Below, piece by piece: positions 40,740 through 49,523 of a stretch of 64,000 nucleotides of DNA (position 1 is the stretch's first letter; each line of letters opens with the position of its first letter). The DNA is from Fodinicola feengrottensis (GTDB lineage: Bacteria; Actinomycetota; Actinomycetes; Mycobacteriales; HKI-0501). Made by a program: the position numbers and the translations under genes. The stretch is taken from assembly GCF_010993775.1 (NCBI RefSeq), contig NZ_WOTO01000009.1, positions 62,001-126,000 on the forward strand, written 5' to 3'. The notes beneath the pieces were generated by a model. The model made no database searches, had not been told where the DNA came from, and worked only from the letters and a program-made list of their open reading frames with translations.

Positions 40740-41617
40740 TTACCGGATCTTCGGGAGGACGCGCTCGGCGAGTACGTCGAGCTGCTCACGGGCTGCGAGC
40801 GACCCGATCCGCAGGATCAGATGCTGGGCGCCGGCCTCCACGTACCGGCCGAGCCAGTCCACACACGCCTCCGCGGAGCCGCCTTTGTACGCCTGGATCG
40901 TGCTCATAACGTCCAGCGGCTGGCGATAGTAAGACTGCGCATAGCTGTCGAGAGTCCGCTGGGCGCGATTCTCGTCCGCGTCGACGACCAGCGTCGCGTA
41001 GAGACCCGCGGCGATGGTCCGATCCGTCCGGCCGACGATCTGTTCCCAAGCGCGCGCGCGTAAGCGTCGACGTCTGGCAGGTAGGGCAGCCACCCGTCGT
41101 AGTGATCGGCGACCCGGGCGATCACCCGCGGACTGTCGCCACTGGCCAGCCACAGCGCCGGCCCACCCGGTTGGACCGGCGGCAACGGGCCCTCGGTCTG
41201 CCACGTACGACGGAGAATGTCGACCGCGTCGTCCAGCCGCGTGGCCCTTTTGGCGAACGGGATGTCGACAGCGGCGAACTCGCTCTCACTGGTCGGCCCC
41301 GGCGCACCGGACCCGAGCCCGAGAACGAGCCGGCCGGCGGACAGCTGGTCGAGGGACGCGGCTTGGTACGCCAGCAGTCGTGGATGGCGAAGCGGGGCTA
41401 TAAGTGCAGCGGTCCCGAGCCGTACGCGAGACGTCACGGCGGCGACCGCGGAAAGCAGGGAAAGAGGTTCGACGCGCGTACGAGCAAGCGAGTCGCCGGC
41501 CCACACCGAGTCGAAGCCGGCCTGCTCGGCCGCCTGGGCGAAACTTATGAGTGCGGCCGCGTCGTGGTGACCCGTCATCGCGGTCTCGCGGCTGGGAAGC
41601 ATGATGCCAATGTGCAT
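40740..41617 (-). CDS. LLM-class oxidoreductase, one frameshift
   Basis: Third luciferase-like enzyme of the window, about 292 residues. MHIGIMLPSRETAMTGHHDA, FDSVWAGDSL, RVRLGTAALIAPLRHPRLLA, GRLVLGLGSGAPGPTSESEF and PALWLASGDSPRVIARVADH form the usual barrel; a shift near 41050 gives VGRTDRTIAAGLYATLVVDA and AGAQHLILRIGSLAAREQL. Probably F420-dependent. It lies upstream of the thioesterase and diverges from an XRE regulator across a perfect palindrome. Confidence 0.87.
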
Positions 41618-41652
41618 GAATACATCGTCAGTGGCGGGCCGGGACGGTGTCG

Positions 41653-41669
41653 ATTACCTCGGAGGTAAT
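41653..41669. promoter_or_regulatory. Palindromic operator between LLM and XRE genes
   Basis: ATTACCTC, a central G, then GAGGTAAT: a perfect 8+8 inverted repeat in the 88-bp gap between two divergent genes. Its position suits a dimeric XRE repressor controlling both its own gene and the LLM-thioesterase pair. Confidence 0.7.
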
Positions 41670-41705
41670 GGGCTTGCACACGGGCTCCGCCGTAGAGTGC
41701 CGAAC

Positions 41706-42513
41706 GTGGTAGCACCTCGGCAGGAACTGCGCATCGGCCCGCTGCTTCGCGACTGGCGCCAGCGTCGCCGGCTCAGCCAGCTGGAGCTGGCGTTGGCCGC
41801 GAACTCCTCGGCCCGGCACGTCAGCTTCATCGAAACCGGCCGGGCCCAGCCCAGCCGTGAGATGGTGCTGCGCCTCGCCGAGCACCTCGAGGTGCCCGTA
41901 CGAGCGCGCAACACGCTGCTGGTCGCGGCCGGCCACGCGCCCGCCTACACGGAAACTCCGTTGAACGCTCCGCAGATGCAGGACGTACGCGCCGCCATCG
42001 ACACCATCCTGGCCGGCCACGAGCCGTACCCGGCGCTGGTGATAGACGACGCCTGGAACCTGGTGGCCAGCAACACCGGCATGACCGCGCTGCTGGACGG
42101 CATCTCCCCCGAGCTGCTGGCGCCGCCTATCAACGTCATGCGGCTCGCGCTGCACCCGGACGGCGCTTCTTCGCGGATCTCCAATCTCGCGCAATGGCGC
42201 GAACACCTGCTCGCTCGGCTTTATCGGCAGATCACCGCCGGCGGCAGCGCGGAACTGCAGGAGCTCTACGACGAGGTGGTCGCTTACGGCTCCCCCGTCA
42301 CGCATCCGGAACAGCCGACCGCCGCCGATTTGGTGATCCCGCTGCGGATCCGGCTGGGCGAGGTTGAGCTGTCTTTCTTCAGCACTATCGCCACTTTCGG
42401 TACGCCAATGGACATCACCCTCACCGAACTCGCCATCGAGTCGTTTTTTTTTTCCCCGCCGACGAAACGACCAGACGCGCCTTCTCCGGCGCGCCAGCCG
42501 CCAGCTCAGATAA
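41706..42513 (+). CDS. XRE-family regulator with MmyB-like ligand domain
   Basis: GTG start. The HTH is LLRDWRQRRRLSQLELALAA NSSARHVSFIETGRAQPSRE, followed by an MmyB-like PAS domain (YPALVIDDAWNLVASNTGMT ALLDG, PPINVMRLALHPDG, YDEVVAYGSPV) and VELSFFSTIATFGTPMDITL. The frame is lost at a run of T at 42443, after IESFF; restoring it gives PADETTRRAF. The true stop is uncertain: 42513 in one frame, 42679 in another, the latter running into a dispersed repeat. About 270 residues is the family norm, so 42513 is chosen. Target probably the palindrome at 41653-41669. Confidence 0.83.
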
Positions 42514-42605
42514 CCACCATCGGCCGACAGCCGAACTGCTGGAAGGACCAGCCGAGGGTATGCGTCAGATTTGTAGGTACCTGGGCCCGGTGGGGGGTCG
42601 GGGTG

Positions 42606-42670
42606 TTGACTGTCGGACTTTGTCCCGCTCTGGGTGTCGAGTGTGGGACTTTGTTCCGCTCTCGAGCATC
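42606..42670 (+). repeat. Dispersed tandem-hairpin repeat, copy 3
   Basis: CGGACTTTGTCCCGCTCTGG then GTCGAGTGTGGGACTTTGTT and CCGCTCTCGAG, diverged from the copies at 8415 and 58708 but with the same two-unit layout. It lies between the XRE and GNAT genes. The remainder of 42514-42807 carries a possible minus-strand coding fragment (EIAGLRQQVVVQLTQQLG) with coiled-coil spacing. Confidence 0.62.
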
Positions 42671-42807
42671 CAGCTGTGACTGCCGTGACTTTTTTTTCGC
42701 CTGTACGCCCGCGTCCTTGGTCGCCCCCAGCTGCTGGGTCAGTTGGACGACGACCTGCTGCCGCAGCCCAGCAATCTCGTCACGCACTGTCCGAGTGGCC
42801 GTAGAAG

Positions 42808-43281
42808 TCAGCGGGTTTCGGTGTGGTACGGGCGAAATCCACGTCGCTGGTAGTTCTGGAGCGCGTGCGGATGATCCAACGTGGAGGTGTGCAGCCACAC
42901 CCGGTTGGCTGGCCCGTCCCCGGTCGGATCGAAACGCCAGGCCTGCTCGATCGCCAGTGTCAGCGCGTATCCACCGATCCCCCGGCCGACAAACTCCGGC
43001 ACCAAGCCAAAACTGGCGATCTCTACCGCTGGCCCCTGCTGGGCCTCCAATTCGGCCACGCCGACCGCGCGCGCGCCGTCGACCCGTACGCTCCACAGCC
43101 GCCGGCGCGGCTCGGCAAACCACGCTGTCCATTGCTCGTCCGTCCACATGAGACTCGGCCAGGCATGCGGTGCGGCGACTCGCGCCAGCAGCGGCCGGAT
43201 AACGGGATCGCCTGGTGGTTCCAGCGAAAGCCCGACACCTTCAACGGCCGCCGAAGGCAGCAACTGGTCGCGTGCGGTCAT
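42808..43281 (-). CDS. GNAT-family N-acetyltransferase
   Basis: About 157 residues from the ATG at 43281 (MTARDQLLPSAAVEG); a TTG at 43308 overlapping the aldolase stop is the alternative. The acetyl-CoA motif A is seen as SFGLVPEFVGRGIGGYALTL (R/GxGxG/A) after strand EIASFGLV, and the C-terminal motif is LDHPHALQNYQRRGFRPYHT, typical of Gcn5-related enzymes. The substrate is unknown. It follows the KDPG aldolase gene closely on the same strand and may be cotranscribed. Confidence 0.88.
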   Translation of the reverse strand: MTARDQLLPSAAVEGVGLSLEPPGDPVIRPLLARVAAPHAWPSLMWTDEQWTAWFAEPRRRLWSVRVDGARAVGVAELEAQQGPAVEIASFGLVPEFVGRGIGGYALTLAIEQAWRFDPTGDGPANRVWLHTSTLDHPHALQNYQRRGFRPYHTETR

Positions 43282-43304
43282 TTCCACATACGTGACTACC
43301 TCTG

Positions 43305-43898
43305 TCAATCATCCACCTTCAGGGTCGCAAGCTTCGCCGAAATATCCCCGCCAGCATAGAGATCACTGCCCACCCCGACCGCGAAAGCCCCGCCGGCCAA
43401 CCAATCCGGTACGTCCGCGACCGGGATCCCACCGGTCGGGATGATTTTGAGGCCGGGCAGGATCGCGCTCACCGACTTCAGATAGGCCAACCCGCCGACG
43501 TGTGCTGGGAACAGCTTGCCGATTCCGGCTGGTACGGTCACCGCCAGCTCAGCTGGCGTCATGCCGCCTTCGATGAACAGGATTCCGTGCTCTCGTGCGA
43601 AAGTGCGGACATCCTCGACGGGATACGGGCTGACCAGGAAATGTGCGCCGAGTGCGACGGCCAAGGCCGCGTCCGCCGCGGAGGTCACCGTTCCCATGCC
43701 GATCAGCGTGTCGCCGGCGTTGGCCACCACCTCGGGCAGCAGGTCGGCCCAGCCCGGAATCGTGGTGGTCAGCTCGATCGCGCCGAGGCCGGCGTCGAGG
43801 ACGGCTTTGGCGTACGTACGAGCGGTTTGCCGGTCAGGAGCGCGCACCACCGGCAGCACCCTCGCCGCCCCGATCCGCTCGACGATCTCGGCACTCAT
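43305..43898 (-). CDS. eda: 2-keto-3-deoxy-6-phosphogluconate aldolase
   Basis: Class I aldolase of 197 residues cleaving KDPG (or a related 2-keto-3-deoxy sugar acid) to pyruvate and a phosphorylated aldehyde. AARVLPVVRAPDRQTARTYA, the Glu in AIELTTTIPG, IGMGTVTSAADAALAVALGA, SPYPVEDVRTFA and the Schiff-base Lys in GIGKLFPAHVGGLAYLK, then KIIPTGGIP, are all present. The start at 43898 has AAGGAAAG upstream. Divergent from an IclR regulator, which commonly controls sugar-acid catabolism. 6-Phosphogluconate could come from the gluconate kinase encoded at 55.5 kb. Confidence 0.93.
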   Translation of the reverse strand: MSAEIVERIGAARVLPVVRAPDRQTARTYAKAVLDAGLGAIELTTTIPGWADLLPEVVANAGDTLIGMGTVTSAADAALAVALGAHFLVSPYPVEDVRTFAREHGILFIEGGMTPAELAVTVPAGIGKLFPAHVGGLAYLKSVSAILPGLKIIPTGGIPVADVPDWLAGGAFAVGVGSDLYAGGDISAKLATLKVDD

Positions 43899-44031
43899 CC
43901 ACGCTTTCCTTCCGCCAACCGCTGGCAAAATATCGCCTCATCAGGCACAGACTGCCCGCATTAACTCGACAAAAACCATTAAAACCGGCTTTTCGCCCAC
44001 CTTGTGCAGTCGATTATCGGTTTTGGTGGGC

Positions 44032-44044
44032 GGAACGTGGTTCC
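44032..44044. promoter_or_regulatory. Palindrome between eda and IclR gene
   Basis: GGAAC-GTG-GTTCC, a perfect inverted repeat with a 3-bp centre, in the gap between the divergent aldolase and IclR genes, 47 bp before the regulator start. IclR proteins bind short palindromes of this form. Nearby CGCCCACC and GGTGGGCG form a wider inverted pair. Confidence 0.6.
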
Positions 44045-44090
44045 ATTAACACGAACGCGAGCCTATGGACGCAGCCGGTGAGGTGTCAAT

Positions 44091-44906
44091 GTGACCATCG
44101 AAAACGCGACCCCAACCGAACCCGCGGCGAGCGCTTCGGCGGACGGCGCCGCGCTCCGAGCGCTACGGATCCTGGAGGCGGTGGCGACCGGCGTCGGCCC
44201 GCACCGGCTCGGCCACATCGCCGCCGAGACCGGCGTCAGCAAACCGAGTGTGCACAGGATCCTCGCGCAGCTCGGCGAAGCCGGCTTCGTCAGCGCGGAC
44301 GGCTTCGGCCGGTACGCGCCGGGACCGCGGTCGTACGCGCTGGCCGCCCGCCTTTCCGGTGCCCACGGCGTCGGCGCGGAGTCCATCCTGCGGCAGTTCC
44401 AGTCCGATGTGGACAACACCGTGCACGTGGGGCTGCGCAGCGGAAATCAGGCCGTTTACGTCAACAAGATCGAGGGCAACCAGCCATATCGGATGGCCTC
44501 GCACGTCGGCATGCAACTGCCGTTGCACAGCACCGCGATCGGGAAGGCGATCCTCGCGTACCTGCCGGCGAGCGAGCGTGCGCAGCTGCTGGCCGAGGTG
44601 GGGATGCCGGCCCGTACGCCCGCGACACTCACCGACCTGGACAAGTTGGAGGCCAACCTGGCCGAGGTCCGCGACCGCGGCTATGCCGTCGACGACGAGG
44701 AGAACGAGCCGACGATCCGGTGTGTCGCGGCGGCCCTGTTGGACCGGCAGGGCCGGCCCATCGGTGGGCTCAGCATCTCCACGGTGACTTTCCTGGTGAC
44801 CTCGCAGGATCTGCTCGCCCTCACCCCGCGGCTCGCCGAGACCGCCGCCCTTCTCGCCCCTTGGTACGTCGCCGCCACGCCAGCCCACGATCGTGCCCGC
44901 AGGTAG
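44091..44906 (+). CDS. IclR-family regulator
   Basis: An intact 271-residue protein from a GTG start. The winged helix is ALRALRILEAVATG, HIAAETGVSKPSVHRILAQL and FVSADGFGRYAPG; the effector domain contains VDNTVHVGLRSGNQAVYVNK, MQLPLHSTAIGKAILAYLPA, RDRGYAVDDEENEPTIRCVA and GGLSISTVTFLV. It should sense a sugar-acid metabolite and regulate the divergent KDPG aldolase gene. It ends 59 bp before the LacI gene but with its own context, so its role in the glucan locus is uncertain. Confidence 0.95.
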   Translation: MTIENATPTEPAASASADGAALRALRILEAVATGVGPHRLGHIAAETGVSKPSVHRILAQLGEAGFVSADGFGRYAPGPRSYALAARLSGAHGVGAESILRQFQSDVDNTVHVGLRSGNQAVYVNKIEGNQPYRMASHVGMQLPLHSTAIGKAILAYLPASERAQLLAEVGMPARTPATLTDLDKLEANLAEVRDRGYAVDDEENEPTIRCVAAALLDRQGRPIGGLSISTVTFLVTSQDLLALTPRLAETAALLAPWYVAATPAHDRARR

Positions 44907-44919
44907 CCTGAAAGCCGTC

Positions 44920-44941
44920 GCAAGTTTCCGCAAGAACTTCC
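44920..44941. promoter_or_regulatory. Candidate LacI operator upstream of lacI-type gene
   Basis: The segment holds GCAAG twice and the imperfect dyad AAGTTTCCGCAAGAACTT (44923-44940). GCAAGAA also forms the arms of the inverted repeat upstream of the sugar-binding protein gene at 46043-46063, which suggests one regulator binds both. Confidence 0.5.
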
Positions 44942-44965
44942 GTCGATCTGTCGTAAGATTCCACC

Positions 44966-45977
44966 ATGGCAGGTAAGAGGCTGGCCGAGGTCGCCACAAG
45001 GTGGGGGGGTCAGCGAGGCGACGGTCAGCCGTGTCCTCAATGGACGGCCGGGGGTCGCCGAGGCCACTCGGGTCGCGGTGCTGACAGCGCTGGACGTGCT
45101 CGGATACGAGCGACCGACGCAATTGCGCGGCGAGCGAGCCAAGCTGGTCGGCCTGGTCGTGCCGGAGCTGCAGAACCCGATCTTCCCGGCTTTCGCCGAC
45201 GTGATGGGAAACGCGCTGGCCCAGCGCGGTTTCACCCCGGTCCTGTGCACCGGTACGGCCGGCGGCGTGTCCGAGGCCGACCATGTCGACCTGCTGCTCC
45301 AACAGCACGTTTCCGGGGTGGTTTTCGCTGGTGGCCTCTACACCCAGGCCTGCGCCCCGCACCAGCACTACCGCACATTGCTGGACCGGCGGCTGCCCAC
45401 GGTGCTGGTCAACGCGGCCGTTGACGGGCTCGACTTCCCGCGCGTGTCGTGTGATGACGCGGTCGCCGCGGAGCAGGCCCTCGGGCATTTGCTCGCGCTC
45501 GGTCACCGCCGGGTGGGTCTGCTCCTCGGACCGCCCGATCACGTGCCGTCGCAACGAAAACTCGCCGCGTTCCGGGAGCGTACGGCCGAGGCCGGCATCC
45601 CGGCGCTGGTCGAACACGCGATGTTCTCGCTGGAAGGCGGCCAGGCCGCGGCCACCCGGCTGCTGCGGTCGGGGGTCACCGCGGTGATCTGCGCCAGCGA
45701 CCCGCTCGCGCTCGGCGCGATCCGGGCCGTCCGGCGGGCCGGCATGCGCTGCCCGACCGGGGTTTCGGTGATCGGCTATGACGATTCGTCGCTGATGACC
45801 TGCGTCGACCCGCCGCTGACCACCATCCGGCAGCCCATCGAAGCGATGGGCTACGCGGCCGTCGAACTGCTCGCCACCCAACTGGCCGGCGGGCACGTAC
45901 CGACCGAAGAACTGTTGTACGAACCGGAGTTGGTCGTCCGTGGCTCCACTGCACCAGTCACTCGTACGACTGCCTGA
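44966..45977 (+). CDS. LacI-family regulator of the glucan locus, one frameshift
   Basis: About 337 residues. MAGKRLAEVATR, then after correcting the run of seven G near 45003 VSEATVSRVLNGRPGVAEAT and RVAVLTALDVLGY, the full LacI HTH and hinge. The periplasmic-binding-protein-like domain has LVGLVVPELQNPIFPAFADV, HVSGVVFAGGLY, DDAVAAEQALGHLLALGHRR, VICASDPLALGAIRAV and GVSVIGYDDSSLMTCVDPPL TTI. It most likely represses the downstream importer and glycosidase genes until an imported oligosaccharide binds. Confidence 0.92.
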
Positions 45978-46042
45978 CCGTCCAGGTCTGGATGGTTCTC
46001 CCAATCGCCGTTTTATGACCGCTTAATCGATGTTTGACCGTT

Positions 46043-46063
46043 GCAAGAATTGCCTGTTCTTGC
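46043..46063. promoter_or_regulatory. Candidate LacI operator upstream of the sugar importer
   Basis: GCAAGAA-TTGCCTG-TTCTTGC, a perfect 7+7 inverted repeat, lies in the 284-bp gap before the solute-binding protein gene. The gap is otherwise AT-richer than its surroundings, as expected of a promoter region. Confidence 0.6.
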
Positions 46064-46261
46064 GACTGTCTTGATTTTGCGAATTTTCGTCGTGATATTG
46101 CGCTCGGGTGTCCTTGCTGATTATGGTGCCTGTCACACGACGGCCCGCCGAACCCTCGGTGACGCCGAACACCCACCGACCCCTTCACCGCCCGCCGGCA
46201 CCAGCGATCCGACGCTGCGCGCCGACGGTCTGCTCGCCCGCGCAGGAAAGGCGCTCCACCG

Positions 46262-47622
46262 ATGAAACCGTTCAGATTCGGCAAAAAAACAGCGGCGTTG
46301 TTGAGCGTCGCCGCGCTGTGCCTTGGTGCCGCTGCCTGCGGTGCGTCCGGCGATCAGGCCGGCGGCAAGATCGTCATCAGCATCAACGGCCAACCACCGA
46401 AAACGCAGCCTTTCGATCGGAAGATCTTCGACCAGGACGTGGCCACTTTCGAGGCCTCGCATCCGAACATCGACATCCAGCCGCACGAAGGCTTCATGGA
46501 TCCGAAGACCTTCAGCGCGAAACTCGCGAGCGGGAAGCTCGAGGACGTTTTCTACGTCTATCTCACCGATCCGGCTCAGCTGATCGCCCGGCACCAGGCC
46601 GCCGACATCACCAGCTACTTGCCGTCAGTGCCGCACTACCAGGACATCCAGCCACAGCTGCGGGACGTTTTCAGTGACGGGAAAGGGAAGTATTACGGCG
46701 TACCAACCGCCAACTACACGATGGGCCTGCTCTACAACCGAACGCTGTTCACCAAGGCCGGGCTGGATCCCAACAATCCACCCAAAACCTGGGATGACGT
46801 ACGGGCCGCCGCCAAGAAGATCAGCGCGCTGGGCAACAACACCGTTGGATATGCCGACTACAGCAAGAACAACCAGGGCGGCTGGCACTTCACCGCCTGG
46901 ATGTACTCGATGGGTGGTGATATCGCTAGCAAGGCCGGCGACGCCTGGAAGGCCGACTTCAACAACGACAAGGGCCGCGCGGCGCTGAACTACCTGCACC
47001 AGATGCGTTGGGACGACAATTCGATGGGCAGCCGGCAACTGCTGCAAATCGAGGACGTGCAACGGATGATGGGCGCCGGCCAGCTCGGCATGTACCTGTC
47101 GGCGCCGGACAACGTGCCAACGCTGGTCAACCAGTTCAAGGGCCAATACCAGGACTACGGCCTCGCGCCGATGCCCGGTGCGCAGGGCACCCTGGTCGGC
47201 GGCGAGGGCTACATGCTCAACCCGAAGGCCACTCCCGCCAAGATCAAGGCCGGACTCCAGTGGCTGCAGTGGAAATTCCTAAACCCGGACCGCATCGAGA
47301 CGAACCTCAAACGGTACGTGGCGGACAAGCAACCGGTCGGACTCCCTGCTTCCCCAGTGGCGGACATCTGGACGGGATCCGTACGGGACAAGCAGGAACA
47401 GCTCAAAAAGCAGTACGCGACCATTCCGGTGCAGAACTACCAGCCGTACATCGACGGCGCGGCCGCGCTGAAACAGAACGTCGAGCCGCCGGACGCGCAG
47501 CAGTCTATGCCGTGTTGGACAACGTCATGCAGGCCGTACTGACTGACAGGAACGCGGACCCGAACAAGTTGTTGGCGGACGCCGAAACCAAGGTCGACGC
47601 GATCTTCGCGCAGGACCGGTGA
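46262..47622 (+). CDS. Sugar ABC transporter, solute-binding lipoprotein, one frameshift
   Basis: About 453 residues of the family 1 oligosaccharide-binding proteins. The lipoprotein signal KKTAALLSVAALCLGAAACG ends in a lipobox Cys. Then come IVISINGQPPKTQPFDRKIF, LEDVFYVYLTDPAQLI, KYYGVPTANYTMGLLYNRTL FTKAGLDP, and GWHFTAWMYSMGGDI. A frame change near 47500 gives MPAVLDNVMQAVLT-like text and the end DAETKVDAIFAQDR. It captures imported sugar outside the membrane for the two permeases that follow with 7-bp gaps. Confidence 0.93.
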
Positions 47623-47629
47623 CCCTGAG

Positions 47630-48574
47630 ATGACGTTGCTGAGCAAGCCCGCCACGACCGAACAGCCCGTGAGAGCCCCGAAACCCGCGTCCCGCCGCCC
47701 TGCAAAGGTACGTCGGGTCGTCACCGACAACCTGACCGCCTACGGATTCCTGTGCGCGGCGCTGCTCGTCTTCGCGACTTTCTCGTGGTATCCGATCGTC
47801 CGTGGCGTGCTGCTCAGCTTCCAGCAGGTCGACTTCGTCAACCCGCCGGCCTGGGTGGGATTCGACAACTTCCGCCGGCTCTTCGGCGATCCACTGTTTC
47901 TCACGGCCTGGCGCAACACCCTGCTTTTCACCGTGATGGCACTGGTCCTGGGCTTCGCGGTCCCGTTCGTCACCGCGGTTGTTCTCAACGAGCTGCGGCA
48001 TCTGAAAGCGTACTTTCGGCTGGTCGTCTACCTTCCGGTGATGCTGCCGCCGGTGGTCGCGGCGCTGCTGTGGAAATGGCTCTATGACCCAGGTCCGGGC
48101 CTTTTCAACAGCGCGCTGCGGCTGCTCGGGCTACCGACGCTGAGCTGGTTGGACTCGACTACCACCTCGATGCTGTCGCTGGTGCTGGTCTCGACGTGGG
48201 CCAACATGGGCTCGGCGACGCTGATTTACCTGGCTGCGCTGCAAACCATCCCCAGTGACCTGTACGAGGCCGCCGAGCTGGACGGCGCGAGCCTCTGGCA
48301 GCGGCTGCGGCACGTGACGATCCCGCAGACCAGATTCGTGCTGTTGATCCTGCTGCTGCTCCAAATCGTGGCCACCATGCAGGTTTTCACCGAGCCGTAC
48401 ATTCTCACCGGCGGCGGTCCGCAGGACTCCACCGTGACGGTCCTGCTGCTGCTCTATCGCTATGCCTTCGTCTACAACGATTTCGGCACCGCGAGCGCGC
48501 TCAGCCTGGTGCTTTTCGTGGTGCTGGCCGGTTTCTCCGGCCTCTACCTGCGGCTGACCCGGAACGCGAGCTGA
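47630..48574 (+). CDS. Sugar ABC transporter permease (MalF type)
   Basis: An intact 314-residue inner-membrane permease with six predicted helices. The N-terminal tail is Pro/Arg-rich; LTAYGFLCAALLVFATFSWY is helix 1. The EAA loop that contacts the ATPase is EAAELDGASLWQRLRHVTIP, followed by LILLLLQIVATMQVFTEPYI LTGGGPQDST, a typical sugar-permease motif. It partners with the next gene. No ATPase gene is present; actinomycete sugar importers of this type usually share a distant MsiK-like ATPase. Confidence 0.95.
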   Translation: MTLLSKPATTEQPVRAPKPASRRPAKVRRVVTDNLTAYGFLCAALLVFATFSWYPIVRGVLLSFQQVDFVNPPAWVGFDNFRRLFGDPLFLTAWRNTLLFTVMALVLGFAVPFVTAVVLNELRHLKAYFRLVVYLPVMLPPVVAALLWKWLYDPGPGLFNSALRLLGLPTLSWLDSTTTSMLSLVLVSTWANMGSATLIYLAALQTIPSDLYEAAELDGASLWQRLRHVTIPQTRFVLLILLLLQIVATMQVFTEPYILTGGGPQDSTVTVLLLLYRYAFVYNDFGTASALSLVLFVVLAGFSGLYLRLTRNAS

Positions 48575-48580
48575 GGGACC

Positions 48581-49482
48581 ATGACTGTCACCGCCACCAA
48601 CCGGCCCGGCCGGACGCTCTTGTCGCCGGGAGTCCTGCGCAGCCGCCGCGGCCGAGCCGCGTACTGGCTCGTCCTCGTCCTGGTTTTCGTGGTCTTCACA
48701 GTCGCTTTCCTGCTGCCCATGGTGTGGATGTTGATCGGCGCCATGAAGCCGGCTCCGGAGCTGGCTCAGGTGCCGCCGACCATCCTGCCGCACTCGTGGC
48801 AACCGCAGACCTACCCGCAGGCCTGGGATTTCCTGGAGCTGGGCCGATATTTCGTCAACACCATCGTCGTCACAGTGGGCGCTTGGCTCGTACAGCTGGC
48901 GGTCGCGGTGCCGGCTTCCTACGCGTTGTCCAAGCTGCGGCCAAAACTCGGCAACGTGGTGCTGGGACTGATGTTGGCTACGTTGATGCTGCCCGCCTCC
49001 TCGGTGCGGTGCTGGTGCCGACGTACCTCGTCGTCACGGACGTGCCGCTGCTGCATCTGAATCTGGTGAACACGCCCGCCGCCATTTGGCTGCCAGCGGC
49101 CGCCAACGCCTTCAACATCTATTTGCTGAAGAGGTTTTTCGATCAGATCCCCGATGAGCTGATCGACGCGGCCAAGATTGACGGCGCCGGGCCGGTCACC
49201 ACGCTCGTCCGGATCGTCCTGCCGCTGGCCAGGCCCATCCTCGCGGTGGTCTCGATCTTCTCGGTGGTGGCGGCCTGGAAGGACTTCATCTGGCCGTTGC
49301 TGGTCTTCCCCGACCCGAACAGCCAAACGCTCAGCGTAGCCTTGCAAAGGGTCGCCTCCGACACCCCCATCAACCTGCTGCTGGCCGGTCTGGTGCTGAC
49401 CTGCGTGCCGACTATCGCGCTTTTCCTGGTTTTCCAACGCCACATCCTCGCCGGTCTGACTGCCGGCAGCATCAAGGGCTGA
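48581..49482 (+). CDS. Sugar ABC transporter permease (MalG type), one frameshift
   Basis: About 300 residues. AYWLVLVLVFVVFTVAFLLP MVWMLIGAMKP is helix 1, FLELGRYFVNTIVVTVGAWL and SYALSKLRPKLGNVVLGLML follow, and a shift near 48998 leads to VPTYLVVTDVPLLHLNLVNT. The EAA-type loop is ELIDAAKIDGAGPVTTLVRI VLPLARP and the C terminus QRHILAGLTAGSIKG is the standard MalG ending. It forms the transmembrane pair with the preceding permease. Confidence 0.93.
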
Positions 49483-49523
49483 CTCGCGGGTTGGCATATT
49501 ACCCCCCAAAGAAAGGCGTCCCG

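Noticed and set aside
42640-42805. Minus-strand coding fragment with coiled-coil spacing after the GNAT gene
   Set aside because: The peptide around EIAGLRQQVVVQLTQQLG looks protein-like, but it has no start, runs into a dispersed repeat and cannot be assigned to a gene; kept only as a note.
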